From contig JAHDMJ010000008.1 in NCBI GenBank assembly GCA_018436095.1, positions 313,706-377,705 on the forward strand: 64,000 nt of DNA, written 5' to 3'. The notes beneath the pieces are model-generated. The model worked only from the letters and a program-made list of their open reading frames with translations, had not been told where the DNA came from and did not search any database. A program made the position numbers and the translations under genes. How positions within the stretch are numbered: the first letter of the stretch is position 1; the number at the start of each line of letters is the position of its first letter. Below are positions 51,810 to 60,946 of the stretch, in pieces. Source of the stretch: Clostridia bacterium (lineage in GTDB: Bacteria; Bacillota; Peptococcia; DRI-13; UBA5745).

Positions 51810-53762
51810 TTATGCCATGGGCGCCATATTTGACTGTTTTTTTCTGTGCCTGACGATGGCGATTGCACAGATGCCGCCGCAGATACAGATGCCGATGGCG
51901 TCGGTCTGCAAGCCGGGTTTGATCAAAAGCAGCGAGCCGAACATCATGACGATGCTTTCGAGTCTGTTCATCCGGATATGCATGGCCTGCCGCTGCATGC
52001 CAAAAGATAGAAATGTGGCGCCGGCAATTGCGGTGATCAGCGTGGTTATTATTACAGTTCCCGAACCTTCCCAAAGAAGGGCTGGCCCATAGCAGAACAT
52101 ATAGGGGATAACAAAGGCGGAGATACCCACCTTGCAGGCTGTCACCGCCACCTGCATAGGCTTTGCCTTGGCAATGCCGGCGCCGGCATAAGCCGCCAAA
52201 GCAACCGGCGGAGTGATGGCAGAGATGCAGGCAAAATAGAAAACGAACATGTGAGCCTGCAGCGGAGTAAGTCCCAACTGGACCAAGGCGGGGGCGGCCA
52301 CCGCTGCACAGATCAGGTAGGAAGCGGTAGTTGGAAGACCCATGCCCAGCAGGATACTGGCGCACATGGTCAGCACCAATGCCAGCCACAAACGGCCTCC
52401 CGCCAACTGGACGATGGCGCTGGCAAATTTCAGCCCTGTGCCGGTCACATTGAGTACGCCCACCACGATGCCGGCGGTTCCGCATGCCGCAATAACGCTG
52501 GTGGCTGAGAGTGCGCCGTCGCCGCAGGCTTTGAGAATTGTCTTGGGTCCCATACGGGTGTTCTTGTGTACCCAGGAGACTACGATGCAGGTGATGATGC
52601 CCATCAGCGCGGAGCGGATAGTGCTCCAGCCCAGTACCGTCAGCACAAGGATCAGCACGATCAGGGGCAGAATCAGGTGGCCCTGGGTCATCATAATTTT
52701 CTTGAGGGAGGGAAGTTTTGCCCGTTCTATCCCCTGCAGATTGTGCTTGATTGCCTCCAGATCCACCATCAGGAATACTGTGTAGAAGTAGAGCAGCGCA
52801 GGAATAATGGCTGCGGTGACAATACGGCTATAAGGCATACCGATAAGTGACGCCATGATAAAGGCTGCCGATCCCATAATCGGAGGCATGATCTGCCCGC
52901 CTGTGGAGGCCGTCGCTTCAACCGCGCCTGCAAAATGGTTTTTGTAGCCGATTGACTTCATCATCGGAATAGTCATGGAACCGGTTGTGACCACATTGGC
53001 CACGGAATTGCCCGATACCGTTCCAAAGAGAGCGCTGGAAAGAACCGCAACCTTGGCGGGGCCGCCCCGGGCATGACCTGCCACACTCAGAGACAGGTCG
53101 ATGAAAAACTTCCCGGATCCTGAAGCTGCAAGGAATGCACCGAAGACGATGAACAGGAAAACCATTCTGGCCGATGCATTCATCGAGGTGCCGAAGATGG
53201 CGTCCATACCGATCATATAGGAGAGCACCTTGGACCAGGAATATTCCCTGTGACCCAGCATTCCCGGCAGCAAATGGCCGTAGCGGCCATACAGCAGGAA
53301 AACAATGGCAATGACAGGCAGGATGTTGCCGCATGTACGCCTGGTACACTCCAGTGTGATAAGTATAACGATGATACTGACGATCATATCCATCGTAGTC
53401 GGCGAAATGCCAATGCGGTAAACGATGGTGTTCATCTCCCGAATCATCTGGGCCGCGGCAAAAAGCATCAGGGCAATGAGGAACAGATCATAAACGGGAA
53501 CCTTATCCTTCCTGCCCTTTTTAAAAGGCGGGTAATACGCCAAAAGCAGGGAATAACCTGTGCCCACATGCAGTGCAAACAGGAAATATCCTGTTACAGG
53601 CTGTAAAGCAAGATAGTAAATGTGTGCAATAGTTGTAAGGATGGCAAAAGTGAAGAAAATCTTCTTGTAAATACCTGAGAGCTCCCGTTTTGCAGAGGAT
53701 TCCTGATCCAGCTCCTCCACATTGACGTCTTCCAGGACTTTGTTTGCTTTTTTGAATAACAT
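51810..53762 (-). CDS. TRAP transporter fused 4TM/12TM permease
   Basis: A 650-residue permease in which the small (DctQ) and large (DctM) TRAP subunits are fused, the form that works with TAXI-type binding proteins. It has about 16-18 helices. The large-subunit landmarks are FGTVSGNSVANVVTTGSMTIP, GQIMPPIMGSAAFIMA, and GMGLPTTASYLICAAVAAPAL near 465-485. It drives uptake of a carboxylate-type solute with sodium or proton symport. It follows the TAXI protein gene by 43 bp, with AGGAGG before the ATG. Cognate enzymes upstream suggest an amino-acid-derived dicarboxylate or opine as solute. Confidence 0.93.
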   Translation of the reverse strand: MLFKKANKVLEDVNVEELDQESSAKRELSGIYKKIFFTFAILTTIAHIYYLALQPVTGYFLFALHVGTGYSLLLAYYPPFKKGRKDKVPVYDLFLIALMLFAAAQMIREMNTIVYRIGISPTTMDMIVSIIVILITLECTRRTCGNILPVIAIVFLLYGRYGHLLPGMLGHREYSWSKVLSYMIGMDAIFGTSMNASARMVFLFIVFGAFLAASGSGKFFIDLSLSVAGHARGGPAKVAVLSSALFGTVSGNSVANVVTTGSMTIPMMKSIGYKNHFAGAVEATASTGGQIMPPIMGSAAFIMASLIGMPYSRIVTAAIIPALLYFYTVFLMVDLEAIKHNLQGIERAKLPSLKKIMMTQGHLILPLIVLILVLTVLGWSTIRSALMGIITCIVVSWVHKNTRMGPKTILKACGDGALSATSVIAACGTAGIVVGVLNVTGTGLKFASAIVQLAGGRLWLALVLTMCASILLGMGLPTTASYLICAAVAAPALVQLGLTPLQAHMFVFYFACISAITPPVALAAYAGAGIAKAKPMQVAVTACKVGISAFVIPYMFCYGPALLWEGSGTVIITTLITAIAGATFLSFGMQRQAMHIRMNRLESIVMMFGSLLLIKPGLQTDAIGICICGGICAIAIVRHRKKQSNMAPMA

Positions 53763-53805
53763 GTATACCTCCTATTGCAGAATAGGATGCCGGATTAGCT
53801 GATAG

Positions 53806-54813
53806 CTATTTAAGAGAATCAGGTACAGTGATCCCCGCTTCCTCATAGTAGCGCAGTGCGCCGGGATGCAAAGGAACCACGCAGTTGCCAACGGCTTCGG
53901 GAACGGTCATTGCCGCAGTCGGATCCACAGCAATCAATGCTTCATTTTGTTCGAATGTTGTCTTAACCAAGTCGTAAACCAGATCATCTTCCATATCTTT
54001 GTGGCAGACCATCATGTTCCAGAATGCGCAGACAGGAACATCTTCGGGTTGGTTTTTGAAGGTGTTGGCAGGGATGATATTTTTTGACCAATAGGGTTGC
54101 GCTGCCAAAATCTTATCGAAATCTTCATCGGTAAGTCCGATATGTTTTACGTTGTGGGTAGTTTCCAGTTCCAGCATGAAGGGTCCGGGGATGCCGGTGA
54201 TGGAGAAGCAGGCGTCAATGGTACCATCCTTAAGGCCGCTGATCTGGCCGTCTGTGGGCAGGCTTGTGACGCTCTTGGCCTTGATGCCGAGGATTTCCAG
54301 CAGAGCGCGGCCTGCAAGGTCACTGGTGGCGCCGGGGGAGCCGACGGCGATGTTTTTGCCTTCGAAGTCGTAGACCGACTCAATGCCGCTGCCTTCGAGG
54401 GTGTAGATATACAAAACGCTGTAATAGGTGGCAAACATGCCCCGCATTTTGTCGTACTTTGTACCTCCGGCCCAGCCGGTGCCGCTCCAGCCCTCACCGC
54501 CCAGCCAGGTGGTGACAAAGCCGAGCTCCATTTCATCCTGCTGGATTAGCTGCATATTGGTATTCGGGCCGCCGGTTACTTCAACTGAACAGTCTACGTT
54601 TTGCACATTTTCATTCATGATTTTCGACCAGCCAGCCCCCCAGACATAATAGGTGCCTCCCACACTGGAGGTGCCCAGCAGCAGGCGGGCAAGGGGACGG
54701 CCGGCGGTTTCTCCGGGTTCTGTAGGAGACGCGGAAGGCGTTGACGGTGAACAGCCGGCGAATGCTGCTAAAATTAGGGCGGCTGCCAGATATAGGGCCA
54801 AGCATTTTTTCAT
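53806..54813 (-). CDS. TAXI-family TRAP solute-binding lipoprotein
   Basis: A 335-residue periplasmic-type binding protein anchored by a lipobox (AFAGC, Cys about 20) after a typical signal peptide. A short Ser/Pro/Thr linker follows. The TAXI fold shows LLGTSSVGGTYYVWGAGWS, IAVGSPGATSDLAGRALLE and GTIDACFSITGIPGPFM. It captures the solute outside the cell and delivers it to the fused permease encoded next. GGAGG is 6 nt before the ATG. The gene lies 80 bp after the GntR regulator gene. Confidence 0.93.
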   Translation of the reverse strand: MKKCLALYLAAALILAAFAGCSPSTPSASPTEPGETAGRPLARLLLGTSSVGGTYYVWGAGWSKIMNENVQNVDCSVEVTGGPNTNMQLIQQDEMELGFVTTWLGGEGWSGTGWAGGTKYDKMRGMFATYYSVLYIYTLEGSGIESVYDFEGKNIAVGSPGATSDLAGRALLEILGIKAKSVTSLPTDGQISGLKDGTIDACFSITGIPGPFMLELETTHNVKHIGLTDEDFDKILAAQPYWSKNIIPANTFKNQPEDVPVCAFWNMMVCHKDMEDDLVYDLVKTTFEQNEALIAVDPTAAMTVPEAVGNCVVPLHPGALRYYEEAGITVPDSLK

Positions 54814-54893
54814 GGTAGATCCTCCTTCTAATTATTGGTGTTTGTGTTTCTTGCCGGGGCGGAGTATCTTCAAAATCACCGCTTCGGACAGGG

Positions 54894-55601
54894 TCACAGT
54901 TCGATTTCCAATTTCAGCCTATCCGAATTGACGATGCTTTTGGTGAGGATGATGGGCCTGTCGCCGCTGTACCCGATACGGGACAGGAGCAGTATTGGCT
55001 TGTTTTGATTGCACTTAAGGTAGCGGGCCTCAGCCGCCGTCGGCAACGTCGGTTCGATCAGATTCTTGAACCTGGTGAGTTTGATACCCTCGTTGGACTC
55101 AAGAAAGTCATACAAACGCTTGTTAAAATCAATTAGTTCCATTTGAACATTCAGGCTTTTTGAGAAGTAAGATTTCTCGAAGATGGTTGGAATGCTGCGT
55201 TCGTCAGCCAGGTAACGCAGCCGCGAGATCTCGTATACCTCACTTTCCAAAGGAACTGCAAGAATCTGGGACAAGCTTTCGCTGGCTTGGATGATCTTGA
55301 TCTCAAGCAGGCTGTGGTAGGTGCCGGCCTCCGTAGGAAAGAACATCTTGAGGTAGTCCCACTTATAAGCCGGCTTTGTGACAAAGGTTCCGGCGCCCCG
55401 TTTGGAGCTGAGTAAGCCCTTTGTTTGGAGCTCGGCTATGGCGTGCCGCACCGTCTCCCGGCTTACCTTAAATTGTGCCGCTATCTGGGTTTCGGAGGGG
55501 ATTTTGCTGCCTCCTCCCCACTCACCATTGTCTATTTGCCTCTGTATATAGTCCGCAATCTGCTTGTAAAGAGATTTGTTATTCATTTTTTGCTGTGGCA
55601 T
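54894..55601 (-). CDS. GntR/HutC-family regulator
   Basis: A 235-residue regulator. The winged helix at about residues 6-72 contains IPSETQIAAQFKVSRETVRHAI and GAGTFV. A UTRA ligand domain covers about 85-235 (LAVPLESEVYEISRLRYL, IFEKSYFS, LLLSRIGYSGDRPIILTKSIV). UTRA domains bind small acids or sugar derivatives. It sits inside the operon it probably controls, 22 nt after the lyase gene. The ATG at 55601 has AGGA upstream; a TTG at 55607 is less likely. Candidate operators lie before the first gene at 58241-58295. Confidence 0.93.
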   Translation of the reverse strand: MPQQKMNNKSLYKQIADYIQRQIDNGEWGGGSKIPSETQIAAQFKVSRETVRHAIAELQTKGLLSSKRGAGTFVTKPAYKWDYLKMFFPTEAGTYHSLLEIKIIQASESLSQILAVPLESEVYEISRLRYLADERSIPTIFEKSYFSKSLNVQMELIDFNKRLYDFLESNEGIKLTRFKNLIEPTLPTAAEARYLKCNQNKPILLLSRIGYSGDRPIILTKSIVNSDRLKLEIEL

Positions 55602-55622
55602 AAACAAATCCTACTTTACTGT

Positions 55623-57110
55623 TTATTTGGCAAACTTGCCTATCTCAGCCTCAAGCTTTTCCCTTGCTGACCGCAAGTCATCGAGTGATTTCAGGTAGGA
55701 TGCCCTATCCTGATCTAATTTTTGGGAAAGGCGGAGGATCATATCCTGACATTCCTTTGGTGACGGTGCGCCGTAGTCGTGCTTATTGTGCACCGAATTA
55801 ACCGAGTCCAGTACGCTGCTCAGCTCTTGCTGGCTCCACCCAAAGGTCTTGGCAGCAAATTCCTTGCTTGCATTGTTGAGCATTTCCACCGTCATTTGGG
55901 AGGCGTCCAGCCCACTATCCAAACACTGACTCACCATGCTGCCTACAATGTGGTGAGCAACTCTGAAGGAGAGGCCTTCCCTTTTGACAAGCTCATCAGC
56001 CAGTTCGGTGACTGTGCAAAAATTCCGGTCCGCCCGTTTTTTCATGTTGCCCGTCTTGATGATCAGCTTTTCTACCGTTTCACCGAGCAGATTGAGGATT
56101 GCCTCCATTTGATCTGCCGCGTCCCAAAAAGGGGCGATGCTTTCACCGGCAATATCGCGGCAATGGCCGTAGGGAGTGCCCTTCATGCAACTGAAGGAAG
56201 CCACATAAGCGCCTAAAAGGTGTGAGGTCTTTGCTTTGCAATGCTCCAGCGTCACCGAATTTTTCTTTTGCGGCATGATGCTGCTGCTGGCTGCCAGGGA
56301 GTCGTCAACCTCGATATAGGAGAATTCATCGGTGGCCCAGATGTACAAGTCATTGACAAAGCGGTTGATGGTTGCGCCGAAGTTTACGAAGGAGCCCAGT
56401 AATTCCAGAAGGTAATCCCGGGATGCCACCGCATCCATATTGTTGTACATCGGTCCGTTGAAACCGAGGAGCTCGGCGGCGTAGTGGCGGTCAATGGGGA
56501 AGCTGGTTCCGGCAAAAGCGCCGCTGCCCAGTGTGCACTGGTTAAGGCGCTGGTAGGCCGTAAACATGCGTTCGTAATCACGCTCAAGGCCTTGGGCCAC
56601 TGCGGTGAAATAGAAGGCGATTGAGATGGGCTGTGCCGGTTGCATGTGAGTATACCCGGTGAATACTGTTTCTGTGTGTTCGGCTGCTTTTTTGAGTAAT
56701 ACTTCCCGCAGATTTAACAGCAGCGGGTAAAGCTTGATCATCTGATCACGCACATTCATGCGGCTGATTGTGGAATGCAAGTCGTTGCGGCTGCGGGCTG
56801 TATGCAGCTTACCGCCGACCTCCATGCCGACTTTGCCGATGAGATAGTTTTCAAGGTTGAAATAGTAATCCTCAAATTCGGGGTTGAGGTTGAAGGCGGC
56901 GTTTCCCTCCCTCTCCAAGTCCAAAAAAGCCAAGAGGATTTTTCCGGCTTCTTCAGGCGTGATAATACCCTGCTTGCTCAGCATAAGTGCATGGGCGATG
57001 TTTAGCGACAGCATATTGTAAAAGGAGCGCTTGTTGTCCGCAAGAATAGCGGGACCAAATAGGTATTTGCAGACAGTGCCGCTGGGTTTGGTTTTTAATC
57101 GCTCTCTCAT
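55623..57110 (-). CDS. Argininosuccinate lyase-like enzyme (fumarase/aspartase superfamily)
   Basis: A 495-residue member of the ArgH branch. The superfamily signature SSSIMPQKKN is near residue 280; HTARSRNDLH and GYTHMQPAQPISIA give the other two active-site regions. Enzymes of this superfamily cleave a C-N or C-O bond and release fumarate, as in argininosuccinate lyase and EDDS lyase. Because no argG or other arginine genes are present and it lies in a TRAP/opine-dehydrogenase operon, a catabolic substrate such as an N-succinyl or other N-carboxyalkyl amino acid is more likely than arginine synthesis. It starts 6 nt after the dehydrogenase stop. Confidence 0.85.
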   Translation of the reverse strand: MRERLKTKPSGTVCKYLFGPAILADNKRSFYNMLSLNIAHALMLSKQGIITPEEAGKILLAFLDLEREGNAAFNLNPEFEDYYFNLENYLIGKVGMEVGGKLHTARSRNDLHSTISRMNVRDQMIKLYPLLLNLREVLLKKAAEHTETVFTGYTHMQPAQPISIAFYFTAVAQGLERDYERMFTAYQRLNQCTLGSGAFAGTSFPIDRHYAAELLGFNGPMYNNMDAVASRDYLLELLGSFVNFGATINRFVNDLYIWATDEFSYIEVDDSLAASSSIMPQKKNSVTLEHCKAKTSHLLGAYVASFSCMKGTPYGHCRDIAGESIAPFWDAADQMEAILNLLGETVEKLIIKTGNMKKRADRNFCTVTELADELVKREGLSFRVAHHIVGSMVSQCLDSGLDASQMTVEMLNNASKEFAAKTFGWSQQELSSVLDSVNSVHNKHDYGAPSPKECQDMILRLSQKLDQDRASYLKSLDDLRSAREKLEAEIGKFAK

Positions 57111-57116
57111 GATACC

Positions 57117-58217
57117 TTAATCCCCCTTTGCAGCGGTTTTTCCGGTCATCACATAATCCATAATCTCCTTAACATCCATGCCTGCAAGCCCCATCTTTTG
57201 CATTGAGGTACCCGCGGCATAAAAGTCGCGGTTACGCACAATGTTGGCCAGACGGATCATTGTATCGATGACCGGCACCTCCATGCCCAGCAGCCGGGCA
57301 AACTCCGCAATGGGAACGATGCCCATGGGCACATCCTCGTCGATGTAGCGGTCCGGCGCCTGCTTGGCGGTGGAAGGCAGGCCGGAGGCCTCTTTCTGCG
57401 GGATCGGCACATAGTGCTTCCCTTTGTAGCAAAGCTCATTAAAGCCGTCGTAAGTAACCACTTCGAGGCCCAGCTTCCTCATCACTTGGCAACGCTCCTC
57501 ATCCAGCTGGTATTTAATACGCTGCACCGTTTCGGAACCCCAGGCATGAAAGTCGAAATCTTCTGGCCGGGGCATCTCCACTTTGTCCATGTTCATCAGA
57601 TAAGGAACGATATGGGTGGTGGGGTTGACGTTGTTGCAGCCGATGCTCAGCGCATCCTGGCCCAGGGCCGCTTCAAAAATGGCCGGTTTGATGATGTCCA
57701 GCAGTTCCTGGTTCCGTACCGCCGGAAAGGCCGCCATCGGCAATACTGCCTTGCGGGCTTTGATGCCTGCATGGGCAGGCTCAATCAGGCGGGTAGCGTA
57801 AGGGAAGCTGATGGTCTCGCCAATGAGAGGCAGCTCCTTGACACCGTTTTCCCGTAATGTCTTGGCGAACATGATCGAACTGCCCACATAGCCGGGGATC
57901 AGCAGGAAAGTATGATTCGGCCTGACAAAAGGCGCCACTTGCTTTGCGAATAAGTTGTATATGTTTGAGGTGACACAAACCAAAAAAACATCGCCGGAGC
58001 CCACAGCTTCTTCAAGGTTGGCGGTGGCGCCGGATACAGGCGCAAACCCTTCCACAACGGGGCCGCTCATCTTGATGCCCCCCTGCTGCCGGATGCTTGC
58101 GATAGTGGCTTCGTTTATGTCGTAGATTGCCTTAGGCGCAACGCCCCTGAGAACCATGTCGCCCGCAAGGGACTGTCCGCCGTTGCCGGCGCCGATAATC
58201 ACATATGACTTTGCCAT
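57117..58217 (-). CDS. Octopine/nopaline dehydrogenase family oxidoreductase
   Basis: A 366-residue NAD(P)-dependent dehydrogenase. The Rossmann motif is IIGAGNGGQ (residues 7-15). The C-terminal helical domain has the family's NNVNPTTHIVP near 195 with the catalytic His, and ends with EFARLLGMEVPVIDTMIRLA. Such enzymes join an amino acid to a 2-oxoacid reductively or oxidise the resulting opine. AGGAGGGGATC precedes the ATG. It is the first gene of the operon with the ArgH-like lyase, GntR regulator and TAXI-TRAP transporter, and its promoter region contains repeated CTTGTCTAG elements. Confidence 0.87.
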   Translation of the reverse strand: MAKSYVIIGAGNGGQSLAGDMVLRGVAPKAIYDINEATIASIRQQGGIKMSGPVVEGFAPVSGATANLEEAVGSGDVFLVCVTSNIYNLFAKQVAPFVRPNHTFLLIPGYVGSSIMFAKTLRENGVKELPLIGETISFPYATRLIEPAHAGIKARKAVLPMAAFPAVRNQELLDIIKPAIFEAALGQDALSIGCNNVNPTTHIVPYLMNMDKVEMPRPEDFDFHAWGSETVQRIKYQLDEERCQVMRKLGLEVVTYDGFNELCYKGKHYVPIPQKEASGLPSTAKQAPDRYIDEDVPMGIVPIAEFARLLGMEVPVIDTMIRLANIVRNRDFYAAGTSMQKMGLAGMDVKEIMDYVMTGKTAAKGD

Positions 58218-58240
58218 TTGATCCCCTCCTGTCTTTATCG

Positions 58241-58295
58241 CTTGCCTAGATAACTAGACAGGTAAAAGTTTTTGCAGCTATACTTGTCTAGTCAA
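58241..58295 (-). promoter_or_regulatory. Putative GntR operators and -35 of the TRAP operon
   Basis: An imperfect inverted repeat, CTTGCCTAG-ATAA-CTAGACAGG, is at 58241-58262, and a second CTTGTCTAG half at 58283-58291. On the minus strand TTGACT (58290-58295) could be a -35; the -10 is not clear. A third CTTGTCTAG is at 58442-58450 over the degV stop. GTCTAG/CTAGAC is the typical core of GntR-family operators. Confidence 0.65.
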
Positions 58296-58341
58296 TTTAT
58301 TTAACCATGATAATCCATAATAGTCAATAATTGGTAAAAAA

Positions 58342-58373
58342 TAATTCCATCTCAATTTTCTGAGATGGAATTA
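58342..58373 (-). terminator. Terminator of degV
   Basis: TAATTCCATCTCA (58342-58354) pairs perfectly with TGAGATGGAATTA (58361-58373). On the minus strand it is followed by TTTTTTACC, a clear intrinsic terminator. Confidence 0.9.
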
Positions 58374-58446
58374 GCTCTAAGATTATTCGCAATAAAAGGA
58401 AACCGGTCTGCCGCAACGCTAGGGATAACTTTAGCAGCTTGCTTGT

Positions 58447-59334
58447 CTAGTTATTTCTTTTTTCTCCCCAGAAGAAAAGGGCCACCGTGCCGGGGCCGGT
58501 ATGGCTGCCTATGGTAGTCCCAACACTATTGATTTCCACAGGCCCATTTAGGTTCGGAAAACGCTCTTCTACAAGGGCCGCTACAGCCTCTGCGTCTTCA
58601 AAGCAGCCCGCGTTTGAAATGTAACACTTGCCTTCATAAGCAGTGCCTCCCTGGGCATATTCCTCCATTTTGTTTGCAATCTCGTGGATGACTTTTTTCT
58701 TTCCTTTTATCTTAAAACGGGGAATGAGCTTGCCTTCATGGTCCATATTGAGCAAGGGGCATATATTCAACATAGTGCCAACCCAGCCGGAGGCTTTAGA
58801 AATGCGTCCTCCTTTGACGTAGAAGGTCAAATCTGTGGAGAAGAACCAATGGTGCACCTCCAGCTTATGCTCGTTTGCCCAAACATACAATTTTTCAATA
58901 TCCATGCCCTCATCGCGGAGGTCGGCAAGTTTGTCCATAAGCAGGCCGTAGCCGGAGGAAGCTCCCAAAGAATCCACAATATAGATTTTCCTGTCCGGAT
59001 ATTTTTGCAGCAGGCTGCTTCTTGCAATACTTGCAGAATTGTATACGCCGGAAAGGCCGCTGGACAAACTCACATGCAGGATGTCCAGTCCTTGCTCCAA
59101 AAAGGGCGTAAAATAATCAATGAATTCTTCCACATTGACTTGAGAGGTTTTTGTTTCGGCGCCCTCAAGCATTGCTTTATAGAACTGGTCAAAAGGTATG
59201 GATTTGCCTAAATCGTCATCATACTGTTTTCCGTCCAAAGTGTAGTGAAAGCAGACAAAATGAATATCTTTTTCCCTGAAATGTTCTTCAGTTAAATCCG
59301 CCGTAGAACAACAGCTAAGTATGTATTTTCCCAT
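58447..59334 (-). CDS. DegV family fatty-acid-binding protein
   Basis: A 295-residue DegV protein. The N-terminal domain starts SCCSTADLTEEHF and includes KTSQVNVEEF; the middle LHVSLSSGLSGVYNSA binds a fatty-acid carboxylate in known structures. The second domain has FYVKGGRISKASGWVGTMLNI. DegV (FakB) proteins hand exogenous fatty acids to the FakA kinase; whether this one does is unknown. AAGGAGAAAA precedes the ATG. It has its own terminator. One of the CTTGTCTAG elements overlaps its stop codon, so it need not belong to the TRAP operon. Confidence 0.93.
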   Translation of the reverse strand: MGKYILSCCSTADLTEEHFREKDIHFVCFHYTLDGKQYDDDLGKSIPFDQFYKAMLEGAETKTSQVNVEEFIDYFTPFLEQGLDILHVSLSSGLSGVYNSASIARSSLLQKYPDRKIYIVDSLGASSGYGLLMDKLADLRDEGMDIEKLYVWANEHKLEVHHWFFSTDLTFYVKGGRISKASGWVGTMLNICPLLNMDHEGKLIPRFKIKGKKKVIHEIANKMEEYAQGGTAYEGKCYISNAGCFEDAEAVAALVEERFPNLNGPVEINSVGTTIGSHTGPGTVALFFWGEKRNN

Positions 59335-59461
59335 AATTATTTTCTCCTTAACTTTCTAATATTGGTACGCCGCAGCTATAGAGCAATAGATCCCTGGTTT
59401 GTCATAATAATATCCTTAATTTGTAAATTTGTCCATTATATTGCTCCGAAGCATTCCTTTC

Positions 59462-60043
59462 TTATTTGACCAGTAAGGATAAGAAAAAGGCAAATAGTGC
59501 CGTAAGTGAGCCATAGACCAATTCTTTAAGGGTGTGCCGCTTTAATGTCAGGGAAGACCACAAGATGGCGCCAAACAGCAGCACACAGGGGAGGATTGCT
59601 ATCCCGCCAATAAAGTAGACGAACAATAGCATGGGCCCTACAAGGCTGCAGGCATGGCCGCTGGCCCTTATTCCTATCACTTTATTAAGCAGGATAAGGA
59701 TTAAGACAGACAGGAAGTAAACCAGAAAGATCAATGACAGCCCCCTGCTTACTCCTCGGGCAAACCCATAGAGAACTGCACCGGCATAACAGATCAGATT
59801 CAGGACCAGGGCCAGATTCCGCTGTCCCTCCCTCACCGCGCTTTTGTGCTTTGGCAGGAGATGGGCAAGGGGATAAGCCAGAAGCGGAATCAGGGTAAGG
59901 AATAGAATCGATAAAAGCAATTCCTGAGAGCCGGCAAAGATATCCCTATCCCGAAAAAACAGGATCAGCAAAAGCGCAAGCACCATAACCGGCGGCACCG
60001 TCACGGCGCGGATGGCTTTTGCGGCCTGCTCCCGCCTAATCAT
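59462..60043 (-). CDS. PAP2-like integral membrane protein
   Basis: A protein of about 193 residues with six predicted membrane helices. It has weak but recognisable phosphatidic-acid-phosphatase features: IGIRASGHACS (motif with SGH) near 130 and LKRHTLKELVYGS near 170, where PAP2 enzymes have SRxxxxxH...D. The nucleophile region is not complete, so enzymatic activity is uncertain. I chose the ATG at 60041-60043; a TTG at 60058 also opens the frame. It diverges from the TetR gene, which may regulate it. Confidence 0.65.
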   Translation of the reverse strand: MIRREQAAKAIRAVTVPPVMVLALLLILFFRDRDIFAGSQELLLSILFLTLIPLLAYPLAHLLPKHKSAVREGQRNLALVLNLICYAGAVLYGFARGVSRGLSLIFLVYFLSVLILILLNKVIGIRASGHACSLVGPMLLFVYFIGGIAILPCVLLFGAILWSSLTLKRHTLKELVYGSLTALFAFFLSLLVK

Positions 60044-60118
60044 CCCCGAGGCCCCCAAGGGAACGAGGGTTTAACAGACAATCTCTCATAAGAGTTCCCT
60101 CCAAAAATACTGTACACT

Positions 60119-60147
60119 TTGACAGATAATATTGCACCTGTTAAAAT
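60119..60147 (+). promoter_or_regulatory. Sigma-A promoter of the tetR gene
   Basis: TTGACA (60119-60124) and TAAAAT (60142-60147) are 17 bp apart, about 85 nt before the tetR start. Confidence 0.8.
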
Positions 60148-60232
60148 TATAGCGCTTACAAAATAAGGATACAACATACACAATCTGATTTTGGTCAGTT
60201 ATTTATACAAAAATAAGAGGGGTGTAAAAATA

Positions 60233-60826
60233 ATGGCAGAGGATAAGCGTGTCCGCAAAACCAAGCGGTATATCAAGCAGGCGCTGACTGAAGCGCTTGG
60301 GCAAAAGTCCTTTGAACAGATTACCGTTACTGAGCTGTGTGTCAAATCCGATATTAGCCGCATCACGTTTTACTCCCATTACAGCGACAAGTTTGCCCTT
60401 GCCGATGAGATGTTTGACGAAATGCTGGAGAACGCCGCCGCCGACTACCGGGCCATGCAAAAAGCAAATAATCCCGGCAATGACGTTGTCCAGACCTTTT
60501 GCAATCTGCTGGACTGCATTTTGAATCTCTATAACAGCAACATGTCCTTACTGACCCGCACCACTATCGAGAAGAATCCTTACCTTTACCATATGTTTTA
60601 CGGCTATATTGTGCGCAATGTGGAACTTGTGCTTCTTCACCGCAGCCATGTCATCCGGCCCAAATACTCCATTAAGCAGGTAAGCGGTTTTATCTGCAAC
60701 AGCCTATGGGCTTTCCTCAGTGAGGCAAATTTCGATGAAAATAAAAACAACACCTTGCGCAAGGATGCGAAGAAGGTGTTGGCGGATTTGTTAATGGCTG
60801 ATATTGTAACGGAAAGCGTGCGGTAG
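60233..60826 (+). CDS. TetR/AcrR family regulator
   Basis: A 197-residue repressor. The helix-turn-helix is at about residues 12-55 (YIKQALTEALGQKSFEQITVTELC, quoted partly as QALTEALGQKSFEQITV, then SDISRITFYSHYSDK). The C-terminal domain is all-helical with no assigned ligand. The ATG at 60233 follows AGAGGGG; the frame extends to 60191 without a ribosome binding site. It diverges from the PAP2-like gene and has a strong promoter. The ligand is unknown. Confidence 0.9.
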   Translation: MAEDKRVRKTKRYIKQALTEALGQKSFEQITVTELCVKSDISRITFYSHYSDKFALADEMFDEMLENAAADYRAMQKANNPGNDVVQTFCNLLDCILNLYNSNMSLLTRTTIEKNPYLYHMFYGYIVRNVELVLLHRSHVIRPKYSIKQVSGFICNSLWAFLSEANFDENKNNTLRKDAKKVLADLLMADIVTESVR

Positions 60827-60946
60827 GATAAATGCTGGGTGATTGTCCTGGAAAGCTTGGGCAGTGGCGACCCCTTGGCAGCGGTCCCGGCTGCTCCCTC
60901 AAAAATGCAGTTTGCAGGAGGGCGTTGAAAAAGCCGCTTTTCATCC

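Noticed and set aside
51691..52485. 264-codon minus-strand frame overlapping the TRAP permease end
   Set aside because: It is another frame of the permease gene, Arg/His/Cys-rich, and runs through the operon terminator.
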